DNA from: Rhodoferax sp.
GTDB lineage: Bacteria > Pseudomonadota > Gammaproteobacteria > Burkholderiales > Burkholderiaceae_C
DNA: 32,829 nucleotides
Assembly: GCF_028689305.1 (NCBI RefSeq)
Contig: NZ_JAQTWM010000036.1
Location: forward strand, 1-32,829
Reading direction: 5' to 3'
The position numbers were made by a program, and so were the translations under genes. Positions 1 to 8,338 of the stretch are shown piece after piece (position 1 is the first letter of the stretch; every line of letters starts with the position of its first letter). A model generated the notes under the pieces. It saw only the letters and a program-made list of their open reading frames with translations, was not told the origin of the DNA and did not search any database.

Positions 1-39
1 CTTCGCACCGTCAGCGGGTTTAATGCCGTTCAATTCCAT
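1..39 (-). CDS. rplO: 50S ribosomal protein L15, N-terminal fragment
   Basis: Only the first 13 codons are inside the window; the gene continues past the left edge. They read MELNGIKPADGAK, the usual betaproteobacterial L15 start. L15 is a late-assembling large-subunit protein that lies on 23S rRNA. It starts 10 bases after the rpmD stop, in the standard spc operon order L30-L15, so it should be co-transcribed from the promoter upstream of rplN. The fragment is short, but order plus sequence make the call safe. Confidence 0.9.
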   Translation of the reverse strand, partial: MELNGIKPADGAK

Positions 40-49
40 CATGCACCTC

Positions 50-232
50 TTAGAGCACCTTGACCAGATAACTGATCTTGTTAATCATGCCACGCACCTC
101 TGGTGTATCCACCAATTCGCTGGTGCTATGCATCTTACGCAAGCCCAAGCCGCGAACAGTTGCGCGATGAGATTCTGCGCAGCCAATAGGACTGCGGACC
201 AATTTGACTGTGACCTTTTTTTCGGTTGTCAT
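50..232 (-). CDS. rpmD: 50S ribosomal protein L30
   Basis: A 60-residue protein of normal length for bacterial L30, a single-domain protein of the large ribosomal subunit. The N-terminal part carries the typical [12 protein letters not shown] segment, followed by [10 protein letters not shown], the family signature. It sits between rpsE and rplO exactly as in the conserved spc operon and starts 15 bases after the rpsE stop. Co-transcription with the whole ribosomal cluster is expected. Nothing is unusual. Confidence 0.97.
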   Translation of the reverse strand: MTTEKKVTVKLVRSPIGCAESHRATVRGLGLRKMHSTSELVDTPEVRGMINKISYLVKVL

Positions 233-247
233 GTGTATGTACTCCGA

Positions 248-772
248 TCAGACAAACAGCTCTTCAACGGTCTTACCACGCTTGGCAGCCACCACGGAAG
301 GTGTTGTTGCGTGAGAGAGAGCGTCAAGCGTGGCCCGAACCATGTTGTAGGGATTGCTTGAGCCATGGCTCTTTGCGACGATATCTGTAATACCAATCAC
401 CTCGAACACCGCACGCATAGGACCACCCGCAATAATGCCCGTTCCTTTCGGTGCTGGTGCCATCATGACGGATGCAGCACCATGGTGTCCAATGACCTTG
501 TGATGGATCGACCCGTTTTTCAGTGACACCTTGGTCATGTTACGACGCGCCTCTTCCATAGCCTTTTGCACGGCAGCAGGCACTTCTTTCGATTTGCCCT
601 TGCCCATGCCAACGGCACCATCACCGTCACCGACGACGGTCAGTGCAGCAAAACCCAGAATACGCCCCCCCTTGACCACTTTGGTCACACGGTTGATCGC
701 GATCATTTTTTCGCGCAAACCGTCCTCAGGACCTTCTGCCTTGCCCTGCATTTTCGCTTGTACTTTTGCCAT
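248..772 (-). CDS. rpsE: 30S ribosomal protein S5
   Basis: A 174-residue S5 protein, which helps form the mRNA entry side of the small subunit and contributes to decoding fidelity. The N-terminal double-stranded-RNA-binding-like domain (about residues 18-84) contains the motif [12 protein letters not shown] and GVGKGKS-like residues ([10 protein letters not shown]). The C-terminal domain has the [12 protein letters not shown] and [14 protein letters not shown] motifs. Length matches the family. It lies between rplR and rpmD in the spc operon, 17 bases downstream of rplR. Confidence 0.98.
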   Translation of the reverse strand: MAKVQAKMQGKAEGPEDGLREKMIAINRVTKVVKGGRILGFAALTVVGDGDGAVGMGKGKSKEVPAAVQKAMEEARRNMTKVSLKNGSIHHKVIGHHGAASVMMAPAPKGTGIIAGGPMRAVFEVIGITDIVAKSHGSSNPYNMVRATLDALSHATTPSVVAAKRGKTVEELFV

Positions 773-789
773 CTTAGTTTCCGATCTGC

Positions 790-1155
790 TTAGAACTGCA
801 AGCCAGCTTCACGTGCTGAATCAGCCAGTGCCTTGACACGGCCATGGTAGGCATACCCGGCGCGATCAAAGGCTACTTTTTCAATACCAGCAGCTTTTGC
901 TTTTTCAGCCACGCGCTTTCCAATTACTTGAGCTGCAGCCACATTACCACCCTTACCAGAACCACCCAACGATTGGCGAACTTCAGCTTCAGCTGTTGAA
1001 GCTGTTGCGATTACTTTGCCGCCATCTCCAGAAATAACACTGGCGTAAATATGCAGATTGGTTCTGTTGACCGTTAAACGGGCAACACCTTGATTGGCGA
1101 TCCGAATACGTGTCTGACGTGCTCTGCGAAGACGCTGTTCCTTTTTGCTCAACAT
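790..1155 (-). CDS. rplR: 50S ribosomal protein L18
   Basis: A 121-residue L18 protein, which binds 5S rRNA together with L5 and L25. The basic N-terminus ([19 protein letters not shown]) is the rRNA-binding tail, and the C-terminus carries the family pattern [20 protein letters not shown]. It follows rplF by 11 bases and precedes rpsE, the standard order. It begins with ATG, and the full length matches other betaproteobacterial L18 proteins. Confidence 0.98.
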   Translation of the reverse strand: MLSKKEQRLRRARQTRIRIANQGVARLTVNRTNLHIYASVISGDGGKVIATASTAEAEVRQSLGGSGKGGNVAAAQVIGKRVAEKAKAAGIEKVAFDRAGYAYHGRVKALADSAREAGLQF

Positions 1156-1166
1156 AGTGCGGCTCC

Positions 1167-1700
1167 TTATTTCTTCTTGGTTTCTTTGATAACGACTTTT
1201 TCGTCCGAGTATCGAATGCCCTTACCCTTGTACGGCTCGGGAGGACGAATAGCACGAATCTCAGCCGCGACCTGACCAACACGTTGACGATCTGCGCCTT
1301 TAATCACAATTTCGGTCGGCGTTGGAGTAGCCACAGAAATACCTTCCGGCATATCTTTGTTAACAGGATGTGAATACCCCACAACCAGATTCAACTTGCT
1401 GCCTTGTGCTTGGGCCTTGTAACCAACACCAATCAGTGTCAGCTTCTTCTCAAAACCCTTACTGACACCAACCACCATGTTATTGACCAACTGGCGCAAA
1501 GTACCAGACATTGCATCAGCTTCGCGAGAGTCATTGGTGGCAGCAAAACTCAACTTGCCCCCCTCATTACTCACCTTAACCAAACCATTTTGCGCCACCA
1601 ACAACAAGCCGCCAGCACCTTTAACGCTAACTTGCTGCTCACCGAGCACTACATCCACTCCAGCCGGAATGACAACGGGCATTTTTCCAATACGAGACAT
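1167..1700 (-). CDS. rplF: 50S ribosomal protein L6
   Basis: A 177-residue L6 protein made of two repeated alpha/beta domains. The start [17 protein letters not shown] is typical. The C-terminal signature [19 protein letters not shown] contacts the 23S rRNA sarcin-ricin region in characterised ribosomes. The last residues KETKKK form a basic tail. It follows rpsH by 25 bases and precedes rplR in the conserved spc operon order. Confidence 0.98.
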   Translation of the reverse strand: MSRIGKMPVVIPAGVDVVLGEQQVSVKGAGGLLLVAQNGLVKVSNEGGKLSFAATNDSREADAMSGTLRQLVNNMVVGVSKGFEKKLTLIGVGYKAQAQGSKLNLVVGYSHPVNKDMPEGISVATPTPTEIVIKGADRQRVGQVAAEIRAIRPPEPYKGKGIRYSDEKVVIKETKKK

Positions 1701-1725
1701 ATTTATTACTCCTAAATGTCACGCA

Positions 1726-2121
1726 TCAGGCGACGTAACAAAGCACTTCACCACCAACACCGGTAGCACGCGCCTTGCGATCAGTCATCACACCTTTGGG
1801 TGTTGTGACAATCGCTACACCAAGCCCATTTTGAACTTGCGGAATTGCACCACTACCGCGATACACACGCAAACCAGGACGACTGACACGCTCAATGCGC
1901 TCAATAACTGGACGTCCAGCATAGTATTTCAGAGCAATTTCGAGCTCTTGCTTTCCATCGATGGTGTTCACCTTGAACGCATCAATGTAGCCTTCATCTT
2001 TCAATACTTGGGCAATCGCAACCTTCACTTTGGAAGAAGGAACGCGAACAGAAGTTTTTGCCACCATCTGCGCATTACGAATGCGCGTCAACAGATCGGC
2101 GATCGGATCACTCATACTCAT
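1726..2121 (-). CDS. rpsH: 30S ribosomal protein S8
   Basis: A 131-residue S8 protein, a primary 16S rRNA binder of the platform. The N-terminus [15 protein letters not shown] and the C-terminus [18 protein letters not shown] are the family signatures. Two in-frame ATG codons lie 6 bases apart; the first is preferred because AGGAG sits 8 bases ahead of it. In Escherichia coli S8 represses translation of its own operon through an mRNA site near the L5 start; whether that holds here cannot be judged by eye. It lies between rpsN and rplF. Confidence 0.97.
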   Translation of the reverse strand: MSMSDPIADLLTRIRNAQMVAKTSVRVPSSKVKVAIAQVLKDEGYIDAFKVNTIDGKQELEIALKYYAGRPVIERIERVSRPGLRVYRGSGAIPQVQNGLGVAIVTTPKGVMTDRKARATGVGGEVLCYVA

Positions 2122-2139
2122 ATCTATGTCTCCTGCCGC

Positions 2140-2445
2140 TTACCAGCTTGCCTTGACAATGCCAGGGATTTCACCAGCAAAAGCCATTTCACGAATCTTT
2201 GCCCGAGCCAACCCAAATTGAGCAAAAGTTCCACGCGGACGACCCGTGATTGCACAGCGATTACGCTGACGCGTCGGATTAGCATTACGCGGCAACATCT
2301 GCAACCCCAAACGAGCCGCAGCACGCTCTTCTTCCGTGCGCTTGGCATCAGTTGAAATTGCCTTCAATTCCGCATGTTTCTTTGCGTACTTGGCAACCAG
2401 TTTGTCTCTTTTGAGCTCTCGCTCGATTAAAGCCATCTTAGCCAC
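2140..2445 (-). CDS. rpsN: 30S ribosomal protein S14, long zinc-free type
   Basis: A 101-residue S14. Its length marks it as the zinc-independent (C-minus) form: the CxxC pairs that bind zinc in the 61-residue form are absent, leaving [11 protein letters not shown] as the conserved segment. S14 lies in the head of the small subunit. It starts with [15 protein letters not shown], typical of Burkholderiales. It follows rplE by 8 bases and precedes rpsH in the conserved order. Confidence 0.98.
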   Translation of the reverse strand: MAKMALIERELKRDKLVAKYAKKHAELKAISTDAKRTEEERAAARLGLQMLPRNANPTRQRNRCAITGRPRGTFAQFGLARAKIREMAFAGEIPGIVKASW

Positions 2446-2453
2446 AGATCACC

Positions 2454-2993
2454 TCAGTTCTTGAAGGGGAAACGGAAACCTGCGAGAAGCGCTTTGCACT
2501 CATCATCAGTCTTGGCCGTTGTTGTGATACTGATGTTGAGACCACGCAAGGCATCCACCTTGTCATACTCAATCTCAGGAAAAATGATTTGCTCTTTGAC
2601 GCCGATGTTGTAGTTGCCACGACCATCAAACGAGCGCCCCGAAATACCCCGAAAGTCACGCACACGCGGCAAAGCCACAGTAACAAAACGATCCAGAAAT
2701 TCATACATTTGCGCACCACGCAAAGTCACCATGCAGCCAATAGCCTGATTCTCACGAATTTTGAAACCCGCAATAGCTTTCTTTGACATGGTCACCACCG
2801 GCTTCTGACCAGCAATCTTAGTGAGATCACCAACCGCATGATCCATCACCTTCTTGTCAGCGACAGCCTCGCTCACACCCATATTCAAAGTGATTTTGAG
2901 CAAACGCGGAACTTCCATGGGTGACTTATAGCCAAATTTGGAGATCAGCTCCGGCGCCAATTTTTCCCGATAAAGTTGTTGCAAACGAGCCAT
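2454..2993 (-). CDS. rplE: 50S ribosomal protein L5
   Basis: L5 is a 5S rRNA-binding protein of the central protuberance that contacts the P-site tRNA. Signatures include [19 protein letters not shown] and the C-terminal [16 protein letters not shown]. The start at 2993 (MARLQQ) is chosen over an ATG two codons earlier because the sequence AAGGTGG lies 7 bases before it, and the resulting 179 residues equal the usual L5 length. The earlier ATG would overlap the rplX stop by four bases. The protein is in standard spc order. Confidence 0.96.
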   Translation of the reverse strand: MARLQQLYREKLAPELISKFGYKSPMEVPRLLKITLNMGVSEAVADKKVMDHAVGDLTKIAGQKPVVTMSKKAIAGFKIRENQAIGCMVTLRGAQMYEFLDRFVTVALPRVRDFRGISGRSFDGRGNYNIGVKEQIIFPEIEYDKVDALRGLNISITTTAKTDDECKALLAGFRFPFKN

Positions 2994-2995
2994 GT

Positions 2996-3316
2996 TCATG
3001 CCACCTTGATTTCTTCGCCGCTTGACTTGTAAACGCGAACACGCTTACCGTCTGCCAGCAACTTGATACCAACCCGATCCGCCTTGCCAGTAGCCGCATT
3101 AAAGATAGCAACATTTGACTGATGAATAGGCATAGTTTTCTCGACAATGCCGCCAGCCTCACCCTTCATGGGATTCGGCTTAGCATGCTTCTTGACCAGA
3201 TTAACACCCTCAACCACAAGATGAGCGTCATCCTTACGCAACGCCACCTTGCCACGCTTACCCTTATCACGCCCAGCGAGCACGATAACATCATCGCCTT
3301 TGCGAATTTTGTTCAT
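2996..3316 (-). CDS. rplX: 50S ribosomal protein L24
   Basis: A 106-residue L24, an assembly-initiator protein that binds the 5' domain of 23S rRNA. The KOW motif occupies roughly residues 4-35 ([19 protein letters not shown]), followed by [15 protein letters not shown], a family signature. It lies 9 bases after rplN, and its stop almost touches the rplE start, consistent with translational coupling. Length and sequence are ordinary. Confidence 0.98.
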   Translation of the reverse strand: MNKIRKGDDVIVLAGRDKGKRGKVALRKDDAHLVVEGVNLVKKHAKPNPMKGEAGGIVEKTMPIHQSNVAIFNAATGKADRVGIKLLADGKRVRVYKSSGEEIKVA

Positions 3317-3325
3317 GAGACGTCC

Positions 3326-3694
3326 TTACAAAACTTCAGGGGCCAAAGACACGATCTTCATGAACTTCTCAGTACGCAATTCACGCGTGACCGGCCCAAA
3401 GATACGCGTACCAATCGGCTCCAACTTGGCATTCAGCAACACAGCCGCATTGCCATCAAATTTAACCAACGAGCCATCGTTACGACGAATGCCTTTTGCA
3501 GTGCGAACCACTACCGCACTGTAGACATCGCCCTTCTTAACACGGCCACGAGGAGCAGCTTCTTTAATGCTCACTTTGATAATGTCACCCACACTGGCGT
3601 AGCGACGCTTGGATCCGCCCAGCACCTTAATGCACAGAACGGACTTAGCACCGGTATTGTCGGCAACTTCTAGTCGAGATTCGGTTTGGATCAT
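3326..3694 (-). CDS. rplN: 50S ribosomal protein L14, first gene of the spc operon
   Basis: A 122-residue L14, identical in length to the usual protein. The ATG at 3694 gives [17 protein letters not shown], the universal L14 start; the open frame runs 14 codons further upstream, but those residues are not conserved and GGGA lies 9 bases before this ATG. L14 is at the subunit interface. Signatures [11 protein letters not shown] and RGRVKKGDV are present. It is the first gene of the ribosomal cluster here: glpD, not rpsQ, lies upstream, and a good promoter precedes it by about 150 bases. Confidence 0.97.
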   Translation of the reverse strand: MIQTESRLEVADNTGAKSVLCIKVLGGSKRRYASVGDIIKVSIKEAAPRGRVKKGDVYSAVVVRTAKGIRRNDGSLVKFDGNAAVLLNAKLEPIGTRIFGPVTRELRTEKFMKIVSLAPEVL

Positions 3695-3842
3695 TTGTTT
3701 ATTTCCCAACTTGCACCAGAAAATCAACCCACACAACGCAGATCTTTATTCCAGTCAGTCTTGGGCCCGTTACACCCGACATGAACCACTCACATCGTTA
3801 GCTTTGGGCAGACACTTCATACTTTTTCAAGCGAAGCCCTGT

Positions 3843-3871
3843 ATTATGCACCAAAAATAGACTGCCGTCAA
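3843..3871 (-). promoter_or_regulatory. sigma70-type promoter of the spc ribosomal operon
   Basis: Read on the minus strand, TTGACG (3866-3871) is followed after exactly 17 bases by CATAAT (3843-3848), a near-consensus -35/-10 pair. It lies about 150 bases upstream of the rplN start, and the -35 element is only 14 bases past the glpD stop. Transcripts from here would carry a leader of roughly 140 bases. No terminator separates glpD from it, so read-through from glpD is possible. Confidence 0.8.
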
Positions 3872-3885
3872 ACAAATCATTTCAA

Positions 3886-5484
3886 TCACAGCAAATAACT
3901 TGCTGCCAGCGCCTGAAACGCCTCCACATCCGGTGCCGAACCATTCTCCTCTCGCAGAATGCGCCCAACAGCCGGCGCCAAGTCACCGGCCAAACGGGCA
4001 TCGAGGAACAACAGCCGTGAACGCCTGGCCAAAACGTCTTCCACTGTCAAGGCGTATTCGTGCCGCACTGCAAAACGCACCATTGCCTCAGTCAGACCCG
4101 GACACAGTTCTTGTGTCGCACCGGGCAATGCCCTGATGAAATTCTGCTCGGAGCCGTATGAATGCCATCCTGGCGCCTCATGAATGGGGCGAACCGCCGC
4201 CTGCCCCTCATCGGCCCCAACCAAACGCAACGCTTGCGTCTGCCCTTGCCTGGTTTGTCCAATCAAGCCAGTCTGCGAACACCGCTCGATCACATCTTCT
4301 GCCATCGCGCGGTAGGTGGTCCACTTGCCCCCCGTCACTGTCACCAAGCCAGACCGGCTGACCAAGATCGTGTGTTCACGACTCAGCCCCTTGGTGTTGC
4401 CGCCTTCGTCCTCCGGGGGTTTGACCAGGGGCCGCAGCCCCACCCAAACACTCTTGACATCCGAGCGGCTGGGTACGCGACGCAAGTAACGTGCAGATTC
4501 ATTCAGGATAAATTCAATTTCTTCAGGAAACGGTCTGGGTTCACGGGCCAAGTCCTGCCGCGGCGTGTCCGTTGTGCCTAGAATCACCTTCCCGAGCCAG
4601 GGAACGGCAAACAACACTCGGCCATCCGCCGTCTTGGGCACAATCAAAGCCACATCCGCGCCCAGGAATTCACGCTCCACCACCATATGGACACCCTGAC
4701 TAGGTGCCACGATGGCCTGTGTCTGTCGGCCCTGTGAATCAGGCACCGCCGCACCATCTTTTTGGCGCAACTCATCCACCCACACCCCAGTCGCATTCAC
4801 CACACACCGACTGCTCACCTGATACTTTTGTCCGGTCAACTGGTCTTCACAGCACAGACCTGCCACTTTGCCTTCAGCATAAGTCAGCTCAGTGGCACGA
4901 CAATAATTGATCAGCAGCGCGCCATGGGCGGCCGCAGTACGCGCCAGGACCAACGCCAACCTGGCGTCATTGAATTGACCATCCCAATACTTGACCCCTC
5001 CCTTCAAGCCCTGCTCCCGTAACGTGGGCAAGTACGCCAATGTTTCACCACGGCTCAACAGTTCGGTCTTTCCGAGACCGGCATGCCCTGCCAAAACGTC
5101 ATACATCTTCAACCCGGCGCCATAGAACGGCGTTTCCCACCATTTGTAGGCGGGCATGACAAACGGCATCGGCTGGGCCAGATACGGGGCATTATTCAGC
5201 AACAACGTGCGCTCGCGCAGGGCCTCCTGGACCAGCGATATGTTGCCCTGGGCAAGATACCGAACCCCGCCATGCACCAGTTTGGTCGCCCGCGAAGAAG
5301 TGCCTTTGGCGAAATCATGCGAATCCATCAACAAAACACGTAAACCGCGCACGGCTGCATCCAGCGCCACCCCCAGACCTGTTGCTCCCCCACCCACGAT
5401 GACCATGTCATAAGGCACTGGTTCAGCCAGGCGACGAAGCAATTCAGGGCGATCGGTGGCAAGAGGTTGCGGTACAGTAAACAT
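3886..5484 (-). CDS. glpD: aerobic glycerol-3-phosphate dehydrogenase (FAD)
   Basis: Oxidises sn-glycerol-3-phosphate to dihydroxyacetone phosphate and passes electrons to ubiquinone at the inner membrane. The N-terminal dinucleotide-binding fold is plain: YDMVIVGGGATGLGVALDAA (about residues 25-44) with the FAD-family segment GTSSRATKLVHGGVRYL (about 62-78). The C-terminal domain keeps TVTGGKWTTYRAMAED. Its 532 residues are slightly longer than the E. coli enzyme (501), mainly at the ends. It is divergent from glpK, which makes its substrate. No strong ribosome-binding site is visible before the ATG. Its 3' end abuts the ribosomal promoter. Confidence 0.95.
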   Translation of the reverse strand: MFTVPQPLATDRPELLRRLAEPVPYDMVIVGGGATGLGVALDAAVRGLRVLLMDSHDFAKGTSSRATKLVHGGVRYLAQGNISLVQEALRERTLLLNNAPYLAQPMPFVMPAYKWWETPFYGAGLKMYDVLAGHAGLGKTELLSRGETLAYLPTLREQGLKGGVKYWDGQFNDARLALVLARTAAAHGALLINYCRATELTYAEGKVAGLCCEDQLTGQKYQVSSRCVVNATGVWVDELRQKDGAAVPDSQGRQTQAIVAPSQGVHMVVEREFLGADVALIVPKTADGRVLFAVPWLGKVILGTTDTPRQDLAREPRPFPEEIEFILNESARYLRRVPSRSDVKSVWVGLRPLVKPPEDEGGNTKGLSREHTILVSRSGLVTVTGGKWTTYRAMAEDVIERCSQTGLIGQTRQGQTQALRLVGADEGQAAVRPIHEAPGWHSYGSEQNFIRALPGATQELCPGLTEAMVRFAVRHEYALTVEDVLARRSRLLFLDARLAGDLAPAVGRILREENGSAPDVEAFQALAASYLL

Positions 5485-5498
5485 GGGTCAGGCTGATT

Positions 5499-5516
5499 TA
5501 AATATTAACTAAATAT
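5499..5516. promoter_or_regulatory. direct repeats in the glpD-glpK divergent promoter region
   Basis: The 65-base gap between the divergent glp genes is AT-rich. It holds TAAATAT twice (5499-5505 and 5510-5516), 11 bases apart, i.e. on one face of the helix. This could be a regulator site or merely promoter AT-richness. I see no match to the E. coli GlpR operator and no convincing -35/-10 pair for either gene. Confidence 0.25.
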
Positions 5517-5549
5517 GAACGCCTACATTATTCGCCAATTCAAACCATC

Positions 5550-7040
5550 ATGACCTATTTACTCGCTCTCGACCAAGGTACATCCAGTTCTCGCAGCGTT
5601 GTTTTTGATGAACAAGGGCAGATTCACGCACTGGCGCAGCTGGAGTTGCCTCAAATTTACCCCCAGCCCGGCTGGGTAGAACACGACCCTCTTGAAATCT
5701 GGCGCACCCAGCTCACCACCGCTCGCGAGGCGTTGATGAAAGCCGGCATCACAGCGCGCGAGGTGCGTGCCATCGGCATCACCAACCAGCGCGAAACCAC
5801 CGTTGTATGGAACCGTAAGACAGGCCAGCCTATCCACCACGCCATCGTCTGGCAAGACCGCCGCACCGAACCCCTTTGCGCCCAACTGCGCCAGCAAGGT
5901 TTGTCCGGCACCATCCAGACCAAAACCGGCTTGCTGGTGGATGCCTATTTTTCTGGCACCAAGCTCAAATGGATACTGGACAACGTGCCCGGCGCGCGCG
6001 CCCAGGCCGACCGCGGCGACCTGGCCTTTGGCACCATCGACAGCTGGCTGATCTGGCAACTGACCCAAGGCGCCGTGCACGCCACCGACGTCAGCAACGC
6101 CTCGCGTACCATGCTGTTCAATGTGCATACCAACCAGTGGGACGATGAACTGCTGCACGCGCTGGATATTCCAGCCAGCCTGCTCCCAACCATCAGCCCC
6201 TCCAGCGCCATCTACGGCGAGGTTAGCCCCGACCTGCTGGGCCACGCCATCCCGATCGGCGGCGTAGCAGGTGATCAGCAAAGCGCCTTGTTTGGCCAGG
6301 CATGCTTCAAGCCAGGCATGGTCAAGAACACCTATGGCACGGGTTGTTTCATGCTGATGCACACCGGCCTGAAGTTTCATACCTCGGCCAATGGCCTGCT
6401 GACCACCAGCGCCGCGCAGACCACGCCCCAAGCCGAATTCGCCATTGAAGGCAGCGTGTTTGTCGGTGGCGCGGTGGTGCAATGGCTGCGCGATGGCCTG
6501 CACGCCATCCAGAGCAGTGCCGAGGTTCAGGCGCTGGCAGAAACCGTGCCGGACAGCGGCGGCGTCATGGTGGTACCGGCATTCACCGGACTGGGCGCTC
6601 CTTACTGGAAGCCCGATGCCCGGGGATCCATCACCGGCTTGAGTCGTGGCAGCACGGTGGCCCACATTGCCCGCGCCGCGCTGGAAAGCATCGCCTTTCA
6701 AAGTGCGGCCTTGCTGCAGGCCATGCGCCGCGATCTGGCCGAAACCGGCGCCGCTGCCGTGACCGAACTGAGAGTCGATGGTGGCGCCTGCGTGAATGAC
6801 CTGCTGATGCAATTTCAGGCCGATCTGCTGGGCATTCCGGTGATCCGGCCTGCCATCACCGAAACCACTGCTCTGGGTGCCGCCTACCTGGCTGGCTTGT
6901 CCACCGGCGTGTTCGGCGGGCTGGATGAACTGGCCGCCCAGTGGCAGGCCGAACGCCGCTTTGAACCCCTCATGCCGCCTGATCAGGCCTCCAATCTGAT
7001 GGCTCGCTGGGAGCACGCGGTGAGCCAAACAGTGCTGTGA
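5550..7040 (+). CDS. glpK: glycerol kinase
   Basis: Phosphorylates glycerol to sn-glycerol-3-phosphate with ATP. The FGGY-kinase N-terminal signature is complete ([19 protein letters not shown], residues 5-23), followed by [12 protein letters not shown] and [12 protein letters not shown], which line the glycerol site in characterised enzymes. The C-terminal half has [14 protein letters not shown] and [20 protein letters not shown]. Length, 496 residues, is typical. It faces glpD across 65 bases; together they form a complete aerobic glycerol-to-DHAP route. No glpF transporter or glpR regulator is inside the window. No obvious ribosome-binding site precedes the ATG. Confidence 0.97.
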   Translation: MTYLLALDQGTSSSRSVVFDEQGQIHALAQLELPQIYPQPGWVEHDPLEIWRTQLTTAREALMKAGITAREVRAIGITNQRETTVVWNRKTGQPIHHAIVWQDRRTEPLCAQLRQQGLSGTIQTKTGLLVDAYFSGTKLKWILDNVPGARAQADRGDLAFGTIDSWLIWQLTQGAVHATDVSNASRTMLFNVHTNQWDDELLHALDIPASLLPTISPSSAIYGEVSPDLLGHAIPIGGVAGDQQSALFGQACFKPGMVKNTYGTGCFMLMHTGLKFHTSANGLLTTSAAQTTPQAEFAIEGSVFVGGAVVQWLRDGLHAIQSSAEVQALAETVPDSGGVMVVPAFTGLGAPYWKPDARGSITGLSRGSTVAHIARAALESIAFQSAALLQAMRRDLAETGAAAVTELRVDGGACVNDLLMQFQADLLGIPVIRPAITETTALGAAYLAGLSTGVFGGLDELAAQWQAERRFEPLMPPDQASNLMARWEHAVSQTVL

Positions 7041-7136
7041 CAGTTGGCGGCAGGAATGTCCGCCTGATGTCAGCACAATTGATTAGACTCAAGGTTTTCC
7101 ACAACGCGGCAGCAGTCTGATCACTGCACACTCATC

Positions 7137-7952
7137 ATGAGCGAGCACATAGCATTCATCGGCGGCGGCAACATGGCCAGCGCCATCATCGGCGGACTGA
7201 TCAAACAAGGCGTCCCCCCTGAAGACATCGACGTGGTGGAGCCCTTTGACCAAGCGCGCCACCAGCTGGACCGCAGTTTTGGCATTCAGGCGCGCGCCCA
7301 GGCTGGCGCCTTCCTCAATAGTGCCGCACTGGTTGTGTGGGCTGTCAAACCCCAGACCTTCAAGGAAGCTGCCCTGGCTGTCGCCCCTCACGCCAGCAGT
7401 GCGCTGCACCTGAGCGTGGCGGCTGGCATCCGCAGTGACAGCATCGCCGGTTGGTTGGACACCGAACGTGTGGTCCGCGCCATGCCCAACACCCCAGCGC
7501 TGGTGGGCAAGGGCATCACCGGCCTGTACGCCCGCTCGGGTGTCTCGACGGCTGACCAGGCACGCGTCAACCAGGTGATGGCCACCACCGGCGACTACCT
7601 GTGGTTCGACACCGAGGACAAACTTGATGTGGTGACGGCCCTGTCCGGCTCCGGCCCCGCCTATGTGTTTTATTTCATGGAAGCCATGACCACCGCCGGA
7701 ACAGAGATGGGACTGACCCGCGAGCAAGCCCACCAGCTCGCCGTGGCCACTTTTGCGGGTGCCAGCGCGCTGGCCCAGACCTCCAGCGAATCACCCCAGG
7801 TGCTGCGCCAGCGCGTCACGTCCAAGGGGGGCACCACCTATGCCGCCATCTCAGCCATGGAAAACGACGATGTGCGGGCCTTGTTCATTGACGCCATGTA
7901 TGCCGCCCGTGACCGCGCCAAAGAGCTTGGCGACGAGTTTGGCGCAGCCTAA
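7137..7952 (+). CDS. proC: pyrroline-5-carboxylate reductase
   Basis: Last step of proline synthesis: NAD(P)H-dependent reduction of 1-pyrroline-5-carboxylate. The Rossmann motif is at the N-terminus (IAFIGGGNMASAIIGGL, residues 5-21), VRAMPNTPALVGKGITGLY is in the middle, and the family signature lies near the C-terminus (TSKGGTTYAAISAMENDDV). Length is 271 residues, as usual. It follows glpK after 96 bases on the same strand; the gap holds a short GGCGG/CCGCC inverted repeat without a T tract, so I do not call a terminator there. Confidence 0.96.
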   Translation: MSEHIAFIGGGNMASAIIGGLIKQGVPPEDIDVVEPFDQARHQLDRSFGIQARAQAGAFLNSAALVVWAVKPQTFKEAALAVAPHASSALHLSVAAGIRSDSIAGWLDTERVVRAMPNTPALVGKGITGLYARSGVSTADQARVNQVMATTGDYLWFDTEDKLDVVTALSGSGPAYVFYFMEAMTTAGTEMGLTREQAHQLAVATFAGASALAQTSSESPQVLRQRVTSKGGTTYAAISAMENDDVRALFIDAMYAARDRAKELGDEFGAA

Positions 7953-8009
7953 ACAAGCTACAGTTTGACTCTCCAGACCACACACCCACTTTTCGCCGCA
8001 GAACACTCC

Positions 8010-8291
8010 ATGTACAACTTGAAAAAATGGCTCACAGCCCTGGCCAGCGCGGCAATGATCACCTTGCCGCTGGCCGTGGTCGGCACCGAAGCAGCGGCGC
8101 AGACCACCGCACAATCCGCCAAACCCGCCGCCAGCAGCGCCAAGCCGACCAAGAAAAAGGCCAGTGCCAAGGCCAAAGCACGGGCCAACCGCCAAGCCAA
8201 CGCGAAAACCCAGGCCCCCAAAAATGGCAAAACCAACCCCAAGAAAAAGGTCAAAAAAGCCAGGAAAACCAAGAAGGCCAACGCTCAGTAG
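8010..8291 (+). CDS. small secreted lysine/alanine-rich protein of unknown function
   Basis: A 93-residue protein. Residues 1-31 form a Sec-type signal peptide: basic KKW near the start, a hydrophobic core and an AAAQ-type cleavage site. The mature 60-odd residues are almost entirely Lys, Ala, Ser, Thr, Asn and Pro, with runs such as KPTKKKASAKAKARA and NPKKKVKKARKTKK, resembling histone H1 or bacterial DNA-compacting tails. Exported, it would be a highly basic, disordered periplasmic or cell-surface polycation. The ATG at 8010 is chosen because it directly precedes the signal peptide. It lies 57 bases after proC and ends at a strong terminator. I do not recognise a named family. Confidence 0.7.
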   Translation: MYNLKKWLTALASAAMITLPLAVVGTEAAAQTTAQSAKPAASSAKPTKKKASAKAKARANRQANAKTQAPKNGKTNPKKKVKKARKTKKANAQ

Positions 8292-8314
8292 TCCGCCCCA
8301 AACTTCATTTCAAG

Positions 8315-8338
8315 AACCGCCGGCCCAGGCGGTTTTTT
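8315..8338 (+). terminator. rho-independent terminator after the basic secreted protein
   Basis: A 7-bp stem AACCGCC / GGCGGTT (8315-8321 and 8328-8334) with a 6-base loop is followed by four more T residues. It lies 24 bases after the stop at 8291. The last codons and stop of the opposing ubiA gene (8337) touch its T tract, so it separates two convergent transcription units. Confidence 0.85.

Noticed and set aside
7045..7065. GGCGG/CCGCC inverted repeat after glpK as a terminator.
   Set aside because: Short stem, 9-base loop and no T tract.
5559..7076. A 505-codon open frame antisense to glpK.
   Set aside because: It mirrors the GC-rich third-position pattern of glpK, has no recognisable domain, and glpK is certain on the other strand.
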